Notes under the pieces: model-generated
Databases searched by the model: none
What the model saw: only the letters and a program-made list of their open reading frames with translations
What the model was told of the DNA's origin: nothing
Source of the DNA: an uncultured bacterium
Lineage (GTDB): Bacteria; Bacillota; Clostridia; Oscillospirales; Acutalibacteraceae
Direction: 5' to 3'
Assembly: GCA_905215855.1 (NCBI GenBank)
Contig: CAJMRT010000008.1
Location: forward strand, 1-62,751
DNA: 62,751 nt
Shown: positions 1 to 8,400 of the stretch, piece by piece
Layout: every line of letters begins with the position of its first letter
How positions within the stretch are numbered: the first letter of the stretch is position 1
Made by a program: the position numbers and the translations under genes

Positions 1-666
1 AAAATCTAAATCCAACGCACCATACTTATAGCCATATTCATCATCGCCGTGTTTGCCGACAATAATTACTCCGTTATCTAACCATGCCGTATCATATTGT
101 GAATCAATATACTTTATTTCTTTTGTTTTCAAGTTATATAAAGCATCTTTTTCCTGATAATCTGAAGTTTCCATTTCAATCATGGTATAATCGCCACAGA
201 GTCCACATATCAGAGCACTCTTTTTATAACCCTCTTCAATTGCAATGTTAGAGATATTGGCAACCATATTGCCGTCAAAATCATATATAACATTGTAAAA
301 GAAACTATCCGACGAATTATATTTAATTTTTAATACCAAGTAGTCACCCTGTACAGTTGCATTATAAATCTGAAATTTACTGTCATCAATTGAGAATCCA
401 TTTGGTATTGCCGCATCATCAAGTGAAATTTCTTCAAACTTATAGGTTTGATTTTTTGGCGGAATCGGTGCAACATAGTTTGTGTTTTCATAGTTCGGCT
501 CTGTTGCAGGCTGTGTGGTTGCAACCTCGGTTGTCACGGTTTGTTGTGACGAATCCGCATTATTCCCCGACTGTGAAGCGTTTGATTGATTTCCGCCGTC
601 ATTGCAGGCACACAAAACCGAAGTCAGCATAACTGCACTTAAAACACCTGAAATGATTTTTTTCAC
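1..666 (-). CDS. Partial lipoprotein of unknown function
   Basis: The frame is open from a GTG at 666-664 to the window edge, so the 3' end is missing; 222 codons are visible. GGAGG lies 7-8 bases before the GTG. The N-terminus is a short lipoprotein signal peptide (Lys-Lys, a hydrophobic core, then VLCAC), predicting lipidation at about Cys21 and attachment to the outer face of the membrane. A Ser/Thr/Gln-rich linker follows, then a domain rich in Asp and Tyr that I do not recognise. A sigma-A promoter lies about 100 bases upstream and overlaps repeats shared with the divergent XRE gene, so that regulator may control it. The function is unknown. Confidence 0.75.
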   Translation of the reverse strand, partial: MKKIISGVLSAVMLTSVLCACNDGGNQSNASQSGNNADSSQQTVTTEVATTQPATEPNYENTNYVAPIPPKNQTYKFEEISLDDAAIPNGFSIDDSKFQIYNATVQGDYLVLKIKYNSSDSFFYNVIYDFDGNMVANISNIAIEEGYKKSALICGLCGDYTMIEMETSDYQEKDALYNLKTKEIKYIDSQYDTAWLDNGVIIVGKHGDDEYGYKYGALDLDF

Positions 667-745
667 AAAGTATTCCTCCTCAAAAATATTTTTCGTTCTC
701 AAATAAGCTGAAACTATTTTCTAAAAGTAAACTTTTAGTTTAAAA

Positions 746-788
746 AGTTTTTGTTTAGCTAATAATTGTATTATACAGTTTTTGTTTA
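746..788. promoter_or_regulatory. Direct-repeat operator candidate
   Basis: The 12-mer AGTTTTTGTTTA occurs exactly twice, at 746-757 and 777-788. The starts are 31 bp apart, about three helical turns. One copy lies between the -35 and -10 boxes of the lipoprotein promoter and the other is downstream of its start site. Binding by the adjacent XRE protein is inference. Confidence 0.4.
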
Positions 789-798
789 CAAAACGCAA
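770..798 (-). promoter_or_regulatory. Sigma-A promoter of the partial lipoprotein gene
   Basis: On the minus strand TTGCGT (798-793) and TATAAT (775-770) are separated by 17 bases. It overlaps the opposing XRE promoter, so the two transcripts probably interfere or are co-regulated. Confidence 0.6.
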
Positions 799-810
799 GT
801 GTTTTAAAAT
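782..810 (+). promoter_or_regulatory. Probable promoter of the XRE gene
   Basis: TTGTTT (782-787) and TAAAAT (805-810) are 17 bases apart, upstream of the XRE start at 845. It lies back-to-back with the lipoprotein promoter. Confidence 0.45.
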
Positions 811-844
811 ATTCTTATCAAAAACTTTTTTTGAGGTGAATATA

Positions 845-1201
845 ATGTTTGATTTCGGGTTAAGAATACGAGAGTTACGAGAATCAAGACATATGTCGCA
901 GGAAAGCTTGGGCAGGAGAATCGGCAGAAGCAAGCCTGTTATAAGCAATTACGAAAACAACATCAAATATCCTCCGCTTGAAGTTTTAATTTCAATTGCA
1001 AATGTGTTCAATGTTTCGCTTGATTACCTTGTTGGCATAGAAAAAAAGGACGCACTCTACATTAACAATCTGAACGAAACACAGTCTAATATAATGAAAC
1101 TGCTCTACGAAGAATTTACCGACTGCAGCCTTAAAGGCAAAGAACTTTCATCACGCCAACAAAAAATATTAAGCCTGCTCTTAATTGAGTTTTTGAAATG
1201 A
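845..1201 (+). CDS. XRE-family transcriptional regulator
   Basis: A 118-residue protein. The start is the ATG at 845 because GAGGTG lies just upstream; an upstream in-frame ATG has no ribosome site. Residues of about 5-60 form a Cro/C1-type helix-turn-helix (LGRRIGRSKPVISNYENN is the recognition region), ending in the common SLDYLVG motif. The C-terminal half is a helical region without a known enzymatic motif and may support dimerisation. It is divergent from the lipoprotein gene, with overlapping promoters and paired 12-bp repeats between them, so it probably regulates itself and that neighbour. The fold is clear; the regulon is inference. Confidence 0.85.
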   Translation: MFDFGLRIRELRESRHMSQESLGRRIGRSKPVISNYENNIKYPPLEVLISIANVFNVSLDYLVGIEKKDALYINNLNETQSNIMKLLYEEFTDCSLKGKELSSRQQKILSLLLIEFLK

Positions 1202-1246
1202 AAACCAAATCAACATTTTGATATTTTAATATTTTGATATATAAAA

Positions 1247-1285
1247 ACACCCTTTTGGTAAACTCCGAAAGGGTGTAATTTTTTG
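1247..1285 (+). terminator. Intrinsic terminator of the XRE gene
   Basis: A perfect 9-bp stem, ACACCCTTT (1247-1255) with AAAGGGTGT (1268-1276), is followed by AATTTTTTG. Confidence 0.75.
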
Positions 1286-1587
1286 AATTGAAAAAGCAAT
1301 TGTAACATTGCAGCGGCGAACACGGTTCGACTTAATACAAATAAGTTCTTTATCGCTATATTGTTTATAAGACACCGTAATGTGAATGTATACTTGCTTG
1401 ATTTGGTCGTGCAACCAAATCAAATGGCGAACCGTATTAGCCGTTACAGATTATACACATTTTTAATCATATCAAAAGCTATTCGTATAAACATAAAATT
1501 TTATCAAGGCGGGCGTCCAATGAACGCCCCTACAGATTATAGACAGTTTTAATCACATAAAAGACAATTTTCCATTTTCAATTTGAA
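1286..1587. repeat. Noncoding stretch with palindromic dispersed repeats
   Basis: No convincing gene is seen here. The stretch contains a GGCGAACACGGTTCG-type module (about 1311-1328), an imperfect second copy near 1425, and a GGGCGTCCAATGAACGCCCC palindrome followed by TAC (1511-1533). The last is nearly identical to the copy at 15391-15413. A TTTTCAATTT-type AT-rich module abuts the end of spoIIE. Confidence 0.6.
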
Positions 1588-3912
1588 TCAGTGTCCGTTT
1601 TCTGTAATGCGGATTGCTACTGCGGTGACATCGTCCTCACGGTCGACTTTACGGTGCTTTACCGCCTCGTCAACAACAGCCTTTGCAAGATCCTGGGTAC
1701 TGCCCTCATTCCATGTGCGAATAAGCTTTTCTAACCACTTGTCATCGCCCGTAATTACACCGTCTGATACCATAACAATCATATCCCCCGTTGTCAGATT
1801 TACCGTGTCGGTTGAAAATTTTATACCGTTGAGAATTCCTGCAGGGAGCGACGGCATTTCACGAGCCGTTACTCTGCCGTTTTTCTTTACAAAGGTAACA
1901 GGTGCGCCTGCCTTTTTGAAGGTGGTTTTGCCGGTGTAGAGGTCAACGCTTGTGACATCAACCGTTGAAAGCGATTCATCCTCGCTTTTCACCATGAGGG
2001 CGGAGTTCACAATCTGCAAACAGCTGTCGGCTGAAAGCCCTGCCCTTAGCAGTCTTGTCATAACGGATGCCGCCATATTGCCGTCAACAGCGGCTCTGCC
2101 GCCCGTACCCATACCGTCACACACGAGCGCATATGTTTTGCCGAAACCGTCATTGAAATAATTTATGCAGTCGCCGCAAAGCTTGCCGTTGTTGGCGGTG
2201 TGCTGGTCGCTTCCGATTTCAACATCAAACACGGGCATTTCGCACATTGCAATACGGATTCTGTTGCCCTCTCGGCTGATTGTCGGCAGGTCAAATCTTC
2301 TTCCGCAGCAGCGTGAAATCTCACGCATAACCTCACCCTTAGAAAGCTTTTCGGACTTATTTGAGAGCGTAAGTTCCACGCTCATTCTTCCGCCGTTTGA
2401 CACAAGGCAAATGCACTCCTCAACGATTGCGCCGAGGCTTGTGAGTGCGCTGATTATCCGTTGTGCAGATTCGTTATCGCACCGCATTGTGTTGCGAAAT
2501 TCATCAGCCAAATCATGAAGAATATCGCCGATTCCGGAAAACTGCCCTGCAACAACGCTCCGCACATCGGTAATCCTTTGTTGTGCCTCAAGCGCCGACT
2601 GATACTCACGGTAGTTTGCATTCATTGAGCGAGCAATCTCGCCTTTTTTGCAACAGTTTTTAACGAACGATTTTTCAACATCTCTTTCGCCTATTGTGCC
2701 GTTCGATTCAAGGTATTCTTCAAGCCTTGCAAAATCGTCACGGGTGACACCGCCCTTGTGTTCATAGCAGTACATTTTCAGTCCGCAGGTTTCGCAAACT
2801 TCCTTTCTTGTACCCTCACATACCGCATCAAATGTGGGTGAATAAAGCTTTTTCATTTTTTCCGAAACTTTTGAAACATCGGTTTTCACATTGCCGACCG
2901 CCTTTGAGGCAAAGTCAAGTCGCATAACAATATTCTTTCGCAAAGCTTCACCGAGAGAGGTGTTTTTTTCGCTTGAAAATACTGGCGAAATCACATTGCC
3001 GACCTCTTTCGGGAGAACCATAAACACAGCACTTGCGGCAAGGCTTTCAACAAGCACACCAGATGGTGTTCCGAACTGCGAACCAAACGCAAGGCACATC
3101 ACACCGTTTGAGATTACAAAGGCAATCGCACAACCCAATTTTCCGAGCTGTGAAAAAAGCCCCGCCATAAGTCCTCCGAATGCAAAACCTCCGCAGATGT
3201 AGCCGTTCTCTCTTGACGCAATGCTGAAAATCGCCCCGGTTGAAATTCCGCTGATTGCACCGCCCGTAACCGAGCCGTAGCGTGAACAGAGCAAAATGAC
3301 GAGCATTGCAATAATTCTGCCGAGCGAGATATTCTGCCACGCAATACTGCCGAAAGCCAGAATCAGGATACACCCCGACATAACCACGCTTGCGGTTTCC
3401 TGTTGCGAAAAAACTTCAAAGCTTCTGTTGTCGCCTGCAAGGTGCAGTGCCGTGCTGATAAAATATGCCGCCGCACCTGCAATTACCGCCTCGGTTACGC
3501 AATCGGCAAAGGTTGTCAGCGTGCTTGTGCTTACGAAAAGCAACGAAACACCCGTTGCAAAAATCGGAACAAATGCCACAAGCGGAGCAAAAACCTTGCT
3601 TTTTGTAACCTTGTCAAGATCACCGAGCAGCCACCGCAGACCGCCTATTGCCGCCACAACGGCAAGGTAACGAAAGCTGTCCGAGGGTTTGAGCAGGACA
3701 TAACCGAATGCCGTGCCTAAGAGTGATGACAAAAGATACTTTCTCGGAACTGCCGCCGCAAATGACGCCCCGAACGGTGCAAGGCTTCCGAGAACCGCTC
3801 CCCGTGACACCAAAATTCCGCAGAGCAGACAACCAGCGTTTGTGAGCATTTTCCGCATAAAATCGCCCTGAACAGCGTCCTGTCTGCGAGCCAAAGTAGT
3901 TTTTGCTTCCAT
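1588..3912 (-). CDS. spoIIE: Stage II sporulation protein E (PP2C phosphatase)
   Basis: A 774-residue protein close to the usual SpoIIE length of about 800. The first half is a run of hydrophobic segments (about residues 20-310) placing it in the membrane, as expected for the asymmetric division septum. A central cytoplasmic region with several Cys residues follows. The last 220 residues are a PP2C-type phosphatase, with the metal-binding DGMGTG near residue 595 and VSDGV near 711. In Bacilli and Clostridia SpoIIE dephosphorylates SpoIIAA and so activates sigma-F in the forespore. The ATG at 3912 was chosen because AAAGGG lies 9 bases upstream; an ATG at 3924 abuts that motif and is less likely. 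It stands alone rather than in an operon. Confidence 0.93.
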   Translation of the reverse strand: MEAKTTLARRQDAVQGDFMRKMLTNAGCLLCGILVSRGAVLGSLAPFGASFAAAVPRKYLLSSLLGTAFGYVLLKPSDSFRYLAVVAAIGGLRWLLGDLDKVTKSKVFAPLVAFVPIFATGVSLLFVSTSTLTTFADCVTEAVIAGAAAYFISTALHLAGDNRSFEVFSQQETASVVMSGCILILAFGSIAWQNISLGRIIAMLVILLCSRYGSVTGGAISGISTGAIFSIASRENGYICGGFAFGGLMAGLFSQLGKLGCAIAFVISNGVMCLAFGSQFGTPSGVLVESLAASAVFMVLPKEVGNVISPVFSSEKNTSLGEALRKNIVMRLDFASKAVGNVKTDVSKVSEKMKKLYSPTFDAVCEGTRKEVCETCGLKMYCYEHKGGVTRDDFARLEEYLESNGTIGERDVEKSFVKNCCKKGEIARSMNANYREYQSALEAQQRITDVRSVVAGQFSGIGDILHDLADEFRNTMRCDNESAQRIISALTSLGAIVEECICLVSNGGRMSVELTLSNKSEKLSKGEVMREISRCCGRRFDLPTISREGNRIRIAMCEMPVFDVEIGSDQHTANNGKLCGDCINYFNDGFGKTYALVCDGMGTGGRAAVDGNMAASVMTRLLRAGLSADSCLQIVNSALMVKSEDESLSTVDVTSVDLYTGKTTFKKAGAPVTFVKKNGRVTAREMPSLPAGILNGIKFSTDTVNLTTGDMIVMVSDGVITGDDKWLEKLIRTWNEGSTQDLAKAVVDEAVKHRKVDREDDVTAVAIRITENGH

Positions 3913-4089
3913 AAAAATCAACATCCCTTTAATGATTTACTTCTTTTTGTATTTTTATTATAGGATATTATGGGTAACAGTTTTGTCTTTTTGTGAATGA
4001 GAATTTTTATATTCTTTTGTAGAAACAAAGCTTTGAAAAAACTTAATAAAGTAATTACGCAAAAGATTGTTCAACATTAAAAAAAGCCG

Positions 4090-4118
4090 TTGTTAAAATT
4101 CCGATTTTGCATTATAAT
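4090..4118 (+). promoter_or_regulatory. Sigma-A promoter of ruvX
   Basis: TTGTTA (4090-4095) and TATAAT (4113-4118) are separated by 17 bases, about 30 bases before the ruvX start. Confidence 0.65.
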
Positions 4119-4148
4119 GGAGTAAACCAAAGTGAAAGGACAAACAAA

Positions 4149-4574
4149 ATGATTATAATGTCAGTTGACCTCGGAAAAGCACGCACAGGCATTGCCGTAT
4201 GCGACAAAACCGAGTTTTTAGCGTCGCCATATACGGTTATCTTTGAAAAGTCACCGAAACAGTTGCTTGAAAAGGTGTCAAATACAGCCAAAGAAACAAA
4301 AGCCGAGCTTATTGTTGTGGGACTTCCGAAAAATATGGACGGCAGTGAGGGCGAAAGCGCACAGAATGCCAGAGCGTTTGCCGAAAATCTGAGCAATGAA
4401 ACAGGCATTGAATGCGTTATGCAGGATGAGCGTGGAACAACAATTACGGCTCACAATTTTCTCAACACCACAAATACAAGAGGGAAAAAGCGTAAAAATG
4501 TCGTTGACGAAGTTGCCGCAACAATCATTCTTCAGGATTATCTCGACAAAAGAAAATCAGGCTCAAATAATTAG
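4149..4574 (+). CDS. ruvX: Holliday junction resolvase-like RuvX (YqgF)
   Basis: A 141-residue protein of the YqgF/RuvX family, whose normal length is about 140. It begins with the RNase H-like strand SVDLGKARTGIAV, has VVGLPKNMDG in the middle and ends with the conserved DEVAATIILQDYL. Family members act on rRNA 5' ends or Holliday junctions; both roles have been proposed. The ATG at 4149 follows AAAGGA by 8 bases, which rules out the longer reading from 4107. It probably shares its transcript with the membrane peptide gene that follows. Confidence 0.9.
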   Translation: MIIMSVDLGKARTGIAVCDKTEFLASPYTVIFEKSPKQLLEKVSNTAKETKAELIVVGLPKNMDGSEGESAQNARAFAENLSNETGIECVMQDERGTTITAHNFLNTTNTRGKKRKNVVDEVAATIILQDYLDKRKSGSNN

Positions 4575-4586
4575 AATCAAAAAATT

Positions 4587-4614
4587 AACCCTTCCGATGA
4601 TTTTCGGGAGGGTT
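4587..4614 (+). promoter_or_regulatory. Hairpin that covers a ribosome binding site
   Basis: AACCCTTCCGA (4587-4597) pairs with TCGGGAGGGTT (4604-4614): 11 bp with one G-U pair and a 6-base loop. The right arm contains GGGAGGG, the ribosome binding site of the ORF starting at 4620. With no long T-run after it, this looks more like a translation-control hairpin than a terminator. Confidence 0.5.
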
Positions 4615-4619
4615 ATTCA

Positions 4620-4796
4620 ATGCACATTTTAAAAATTTTGTTGATTATTGTAATTATTTATGCCATTTTAATTTCATGCACAACAGATTACATGGCATTC
4701 GATGCGTCAACAGTCAGTCAGTGCGTTTTGCCGATTGTTATGGCAATTGTCAACAAGGTTTATTTTGACAGAAGAAAAGATATTTTCGTGAATTAA
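4620..4796 (+). CDS. 58-residue membrane peptide
   Basis: A short ORF with GGGAGGG 7 bases before its ATG. Residues 4-19 are strongly hydrophobic (LKILLIIVIIYAILIS) and residues 34-46 form a second apolar stretch, followed by a basic tail with RRK. This suggests a one- or two-pass membrane peptide. It follows ruvX by 45 bases and is closed by a strong terminator, so the two appear to form one transcript. Its ribosome site is buried in a hairpin. I do not recognise a family. Confidence 0.5.
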   Translation: MHILKILLIIVIIYAILISCTTDYMAFDASTVSQCVLPIVMAIVNKVYFDRRKDIFVN

Positions 4797-4829
4797 ATTA
4801 TGTTGAGAATTTTATAACCTAAAATTCAA

Positions 4830-4871
4830 GCACGCCGCAGTTTTTCTCACTTGAAACTGCGGCGTGCTTTT
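4830..4871 (+). terminator. Strong bidirectional terminator after ruvX unit
   Basis: A perfect 14-bp stem (4830-4843 with 4854-4867, core GCACGCCGCAGTTT) with a 10-base loop is followed by TTTTAAG. Confidence 0.85.
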
Positions 4872-4884
4872 AAGTTAAATGCTT

Positions 4885-4957
4885 TAGTACTTTTAAGTAC
4901 TATAAAATCATTGTATCACCCATTTATGATAAAGTCAATAGTACCGATAGATACTAT
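4885..4957. promoter_or_regulatory. Two dyad operators before a small XRE gene
   Basis: TAGTACTT-TT-AAGTACTA (4885-4902) is a perfect 8-bp-arm dyad. ATAGTA-8-TACTAT (4938-4957) is a second with the same TAGTA core. Both lie directly upstream of the 64-residue XRE gene and fit an autoregulatory operator pair. Binding is inference. Confidence 0.5.
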
Positions 4958-4970
4958 ACAAGGTGATAAT

Positions 4971-5165
4971 ATGTATTTTAAAAGACTGCGTGATTTGCGA
5001 GAAGATCATGATATGAAACAAAGTGAAGTTGCCGAATATTTAGGAATTCAGCAGACGGTCTATTCACGCTACGAAAGAGGATTTCAGTCAATTCCCGTTG
5101 AGCATTTAATTAAACTGGCTGATTTGTACAAAGTTTCCACAGATTACATTCTCGGCAGAAAGTAG
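4971..5165 (+). CDS. Minimal XRE-family regulator (64 residues)
   Basis: The ATG at 4971 follows AAGGTGAT by about 4 bases. The protein is essentially a bare helix-turn-helix domain: LRDLREDHDMKQSEVAEYLG, then QQTVYSRYERG as recognition helix, ending STDYILGRK. Such stand-alone domains usually bind DNA as dimers. Upstream lie two TAGTA-cored dyads, so autoregulation is likely. No target operon is adjacent: downstream there are only repeats and the convergent rpoC gene. A longer reading from 4851 would start inside the preceding terminator and is rejected. Confidence 0.85.
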   Translation: MYFKRLRDLREDHDMKQSEVAEYLGIQQTVYSRYERGFQSIPVEHLIKLADLYKVSTDYILGRK

Positions 5166-5405
5166 ATTCAAATTGAAAATTGAAAGTGGAAAGTTGAAAA
5201 TTGGCGGTGTGCCACTGCCGACCATTTGAGAAGATAGTTTGATAAAGGAATTGCATTGATGCACGATAAGCATTGATACATTTTTTGTTTGATGAATCAG
5301 TAGGGGCGTTCATTGGACGCACCTACAGTTGGATTACACCACAGACAATTACAATTCTACGCTCGGGTGATTTATCCCTCGCACCTATAAAACTGTCTTT
5401 ACGAA
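5166..5405. repeat. Composite noncoding repeat, copy A
   Basis: This begins with an AT-rich module (AATTGAAAATTGAAAG-like, 5168-5203). It then carries a GTAGGGGCGTTCATTGGACG-type palindrome (5300-5326), followed 15-20 bases on by ACAATTACAATTCTACGCTC (about 5345-5364), and ends in a conserved AACTGTCTTTACGAAC (about 5391-5406). The same order recurs near 13.2, 31.6 and 60.4 kb. Confidence 0.65.
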
Positions 5406-5446
5406 CAAAAAAATACACGGTATGCACCAAATGGTACATACCGTGT
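5406..5446 (-). terminator. Terminator of the rpoB-rpoC operon
   Basis: On the minus strand ACACGGTATG (5446-5437) pairs with CATACCGTGT (5424-5415), and the stem is followed by ATTTTTTTG. It lies 27 bases past the rpoC stop. Confidence 0.85.
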
Positions 5447-5472
5447 TCTTAATTTATTTAGTTTTGGCTAAA

Positions 5473-8400
5473 TTATAAATCCATAATTTCGTCGTCTTCA
5501 AGAGCAACGATAACATCTTCTGTTTCGTCATTCTCAACGATTTCTGCCTCAGAGTTGCTTTCAAGCTTAACATCTGCATATCTCTGCATACCTGTACCTG
5601 CAGGGATAATCTTACCAAGGATAACATTCTCTTTAAGACCGACAAGCGGATCAACCTTACCCTTAATAGCGGCATCTGTAAGAACTCTTGTTGTTTCCTG
5701 GAATGATGCGGCTGAAAGGAAGCTGTCTGTTGCAAGAGCAGCCTTTGTGATACCGAGGAGGAGCTGTGTGAATGTTGCTTCACGAAGACCCTCTTCGCCG
5801 TTGGCAATACGCTTTTTAATCTGCTCATTCTCGTAAAGGACTTCGTTCTTGTCGTAGGTCTGACCTGACATAAAGCCTGTGTCGCCTGCATCCTCAACCT
5901 TAACCTTACGCATCATCTGACGAACGATAACTTCAATGTGCTTATCGTTGATTTCAACACCCTGCAAGCGGTAGGTACTCTGTACTTCCGAAATAAGGTA
6001 GTTCATGACTGCCTCGGGTCCGAGAATATCGAGTATATCGTGCGGATTAACAGCACCGTCGGTAATCTTGTCACCCTTTTTGATGTGGTCACCGTCAAAT
6101 ACCTTTACACGGAAGCCGAAAGGAATGAGGTAAGCTCTCTCTTCGCCTGTTTCTTTGTTGAAGATAACAGCGTGCTTTGCGTTTTTGATTTCTTCAAAAC
6201 GAACATCACCGTCGATTTCACTGATGATTGCAAGGCTCTTTGGTTTACGAGCCTCGAAAAGCTCTTCAACTCTCGGAAGACCCTGTGTGATATCTTCGGC
6301 AGATGCAACACCGCCGGTATGGAATGTTCTCATTGTAAGCTGTGTACCCGGCTCACCGATTGACTGAGCGGCAATAATACCGACAGCCTCACCGACAGTA
6401 ACAGGCTGACGGTTGGCAAGGTTAGAACCGTAGCACTTACGGCAAGCGCCGTGCTTTGCACGACATTCAAGTACCGAACGAATCTTGATGTGGTCAACAC
6501 CCGAATTAACGATGATGTCAGCCTCTTTGTCGCCCATCATAATATCCTTTGAAACAAGAACATTACCGTTAGAATCGCAGAAGTCATCAAGGAGATATCT
6601 GCCGATAAGACGCTCGTGGAGTCCTTCGATAACATTTGATTCGCCTGCTTTGATGTCAAAGATTTCAAGACCTTCTGTAGTACCGCAGTCTTCTTCACGG
6701 ATGATAACTTCCTGTGATACATCAACAAGACGACGAGTAAGGTAACCTGAGTCGGCTGTACGAAGAGCTGTATCGGCAAGACCTTTACGAGCACCACGAG
6801 ATGAAATAAAGTACTCCAAGATGTTAAGACCTTCACGGTAGTTAGCTCTGATAGGAATTTCGATTGTTTTACCTGATGTATTGGCGATAAGACCACGCAT
6901 ACCTGCGAGCTGTCTGATCTGGCTCATACTACCACGGGCACCTGAGTCAGCCATCATAAAGATTGGGTTGTAGCGATCAAGGTTTTTCTGAAGGGCATCG
7001 GTAACATCGTTAGTAGCCTTTTCCCAAATACGAAGAACCTCTTCGTAACGCTCCTCGTTTGAACGAAGACCCATCATAAACTCATCACGGATAACATCAA
7101 CTTCCTTCTCTGCCTCGGCAATAATAGCCTTTTTCTGAGGAGGAATAACTGCGTCACAAACGGCTACTGTGATAGCACCTTTTGTTGAGTACTTATAGCC
7201 CTGTGCCTTGATGTGGTCAAGAACAACGCTTGTTGTTACAGGACCATGGATTTTGATACATTTATCAATAATCTTCTTAAGACCCGACTTGCCAACGAGG
7301 AAGTCAACCTCAAACTTGAATCTGTTTTCGGGGATACTTCTGTCGATAAAGCCGAGATCCTGAGGAATAGGATTGTTAAAGATAATCTTACCGATTGTTG
7401 TGTCAACAATTCCTGATTCGATTTTGCCGTCAATTTCAAGCTCACGGCGAACCTTAATTTTTGAGTGAAGCTCAATGATGCCTGTCTGATAAGCCATCAT
7501 AACTTCGTCAACATCACGGAATACCTTTCCTTCGCCTCTCTCACCGTCCTTATCAAGTGTAAGGTAGTAAGAACCGAGGATCATATCCTGTGTAGGAACT
7601 GTAACAGGCTGACCGTCTGATGGTTTGAGGAGGTTGCCTGCTGCGAGCATAAGGAATCTTGCCTCTGCCTGAGCTTCTGCAGAAAGCGGTACATGGACAG
7701 CCATCTGGTCGCCGTCGAAGTCGGCGTTGTATGCTGTACAAGCGAGCGGATGAAGTTTAAGAGCACGACCCTCAACAAGAACAGGCTCAAATGCCTGAAT
7801 ACCAAGACGGTGAAGTGTTGGAGCACGGTTGAGGAGAACCGGGTGACCCTTGATTACAACTTCAAGTGCATCCCAAACATTGTCCTTTGCACGCTCAACA
7901 GCTTTTCTTGCTGATTTGATATTCTGCTCTGCTTTAGTTTCAACAAGGCGTTTCATAACGAACGGCTTGAAGAGTTCAAGTGCCATTTCCTTAGGAAGAC
8001 CGCACTGATACATTTTGAGTTCAGGTCCTACAACGATAACCGAACGGCCTGAGTAGTCAACACGCTTACCGAGAAGGTTCTGACGGAAACGGCCCTGCTT
8101 ACCTTTAAGCATATCAGAAAGTGACTTGAGGGCACGGTTGTTAGGACCTGTTACAGGTCTGCCTCTTCTGCCGTTGTCGATGAGTGCGTCAACGGATTCC
8201 TGAAGCATTCTCTTCTCGTTGCGGATGATGATTTCAGGTGCGTTAAGCTCAAGGAGCTTTTTAAGTCTGTTGTTACGGTTGATAACTCGGCGATAGAGGT
8301 CGTTAAGGTCACTTGTTGCAAAACGACCGCCGTCAAGCTGAACCATAGGACGGATATCCGGCGGAATTACCGGAACAACATCGAGAATCATCCATTCAGG

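Noticed and set aside
782..844. N-terminal extension of the first XRE protein from the ATG at 782
   Set aside because: The region contains the promoter, and the ribosome site favours the ATG at 845.
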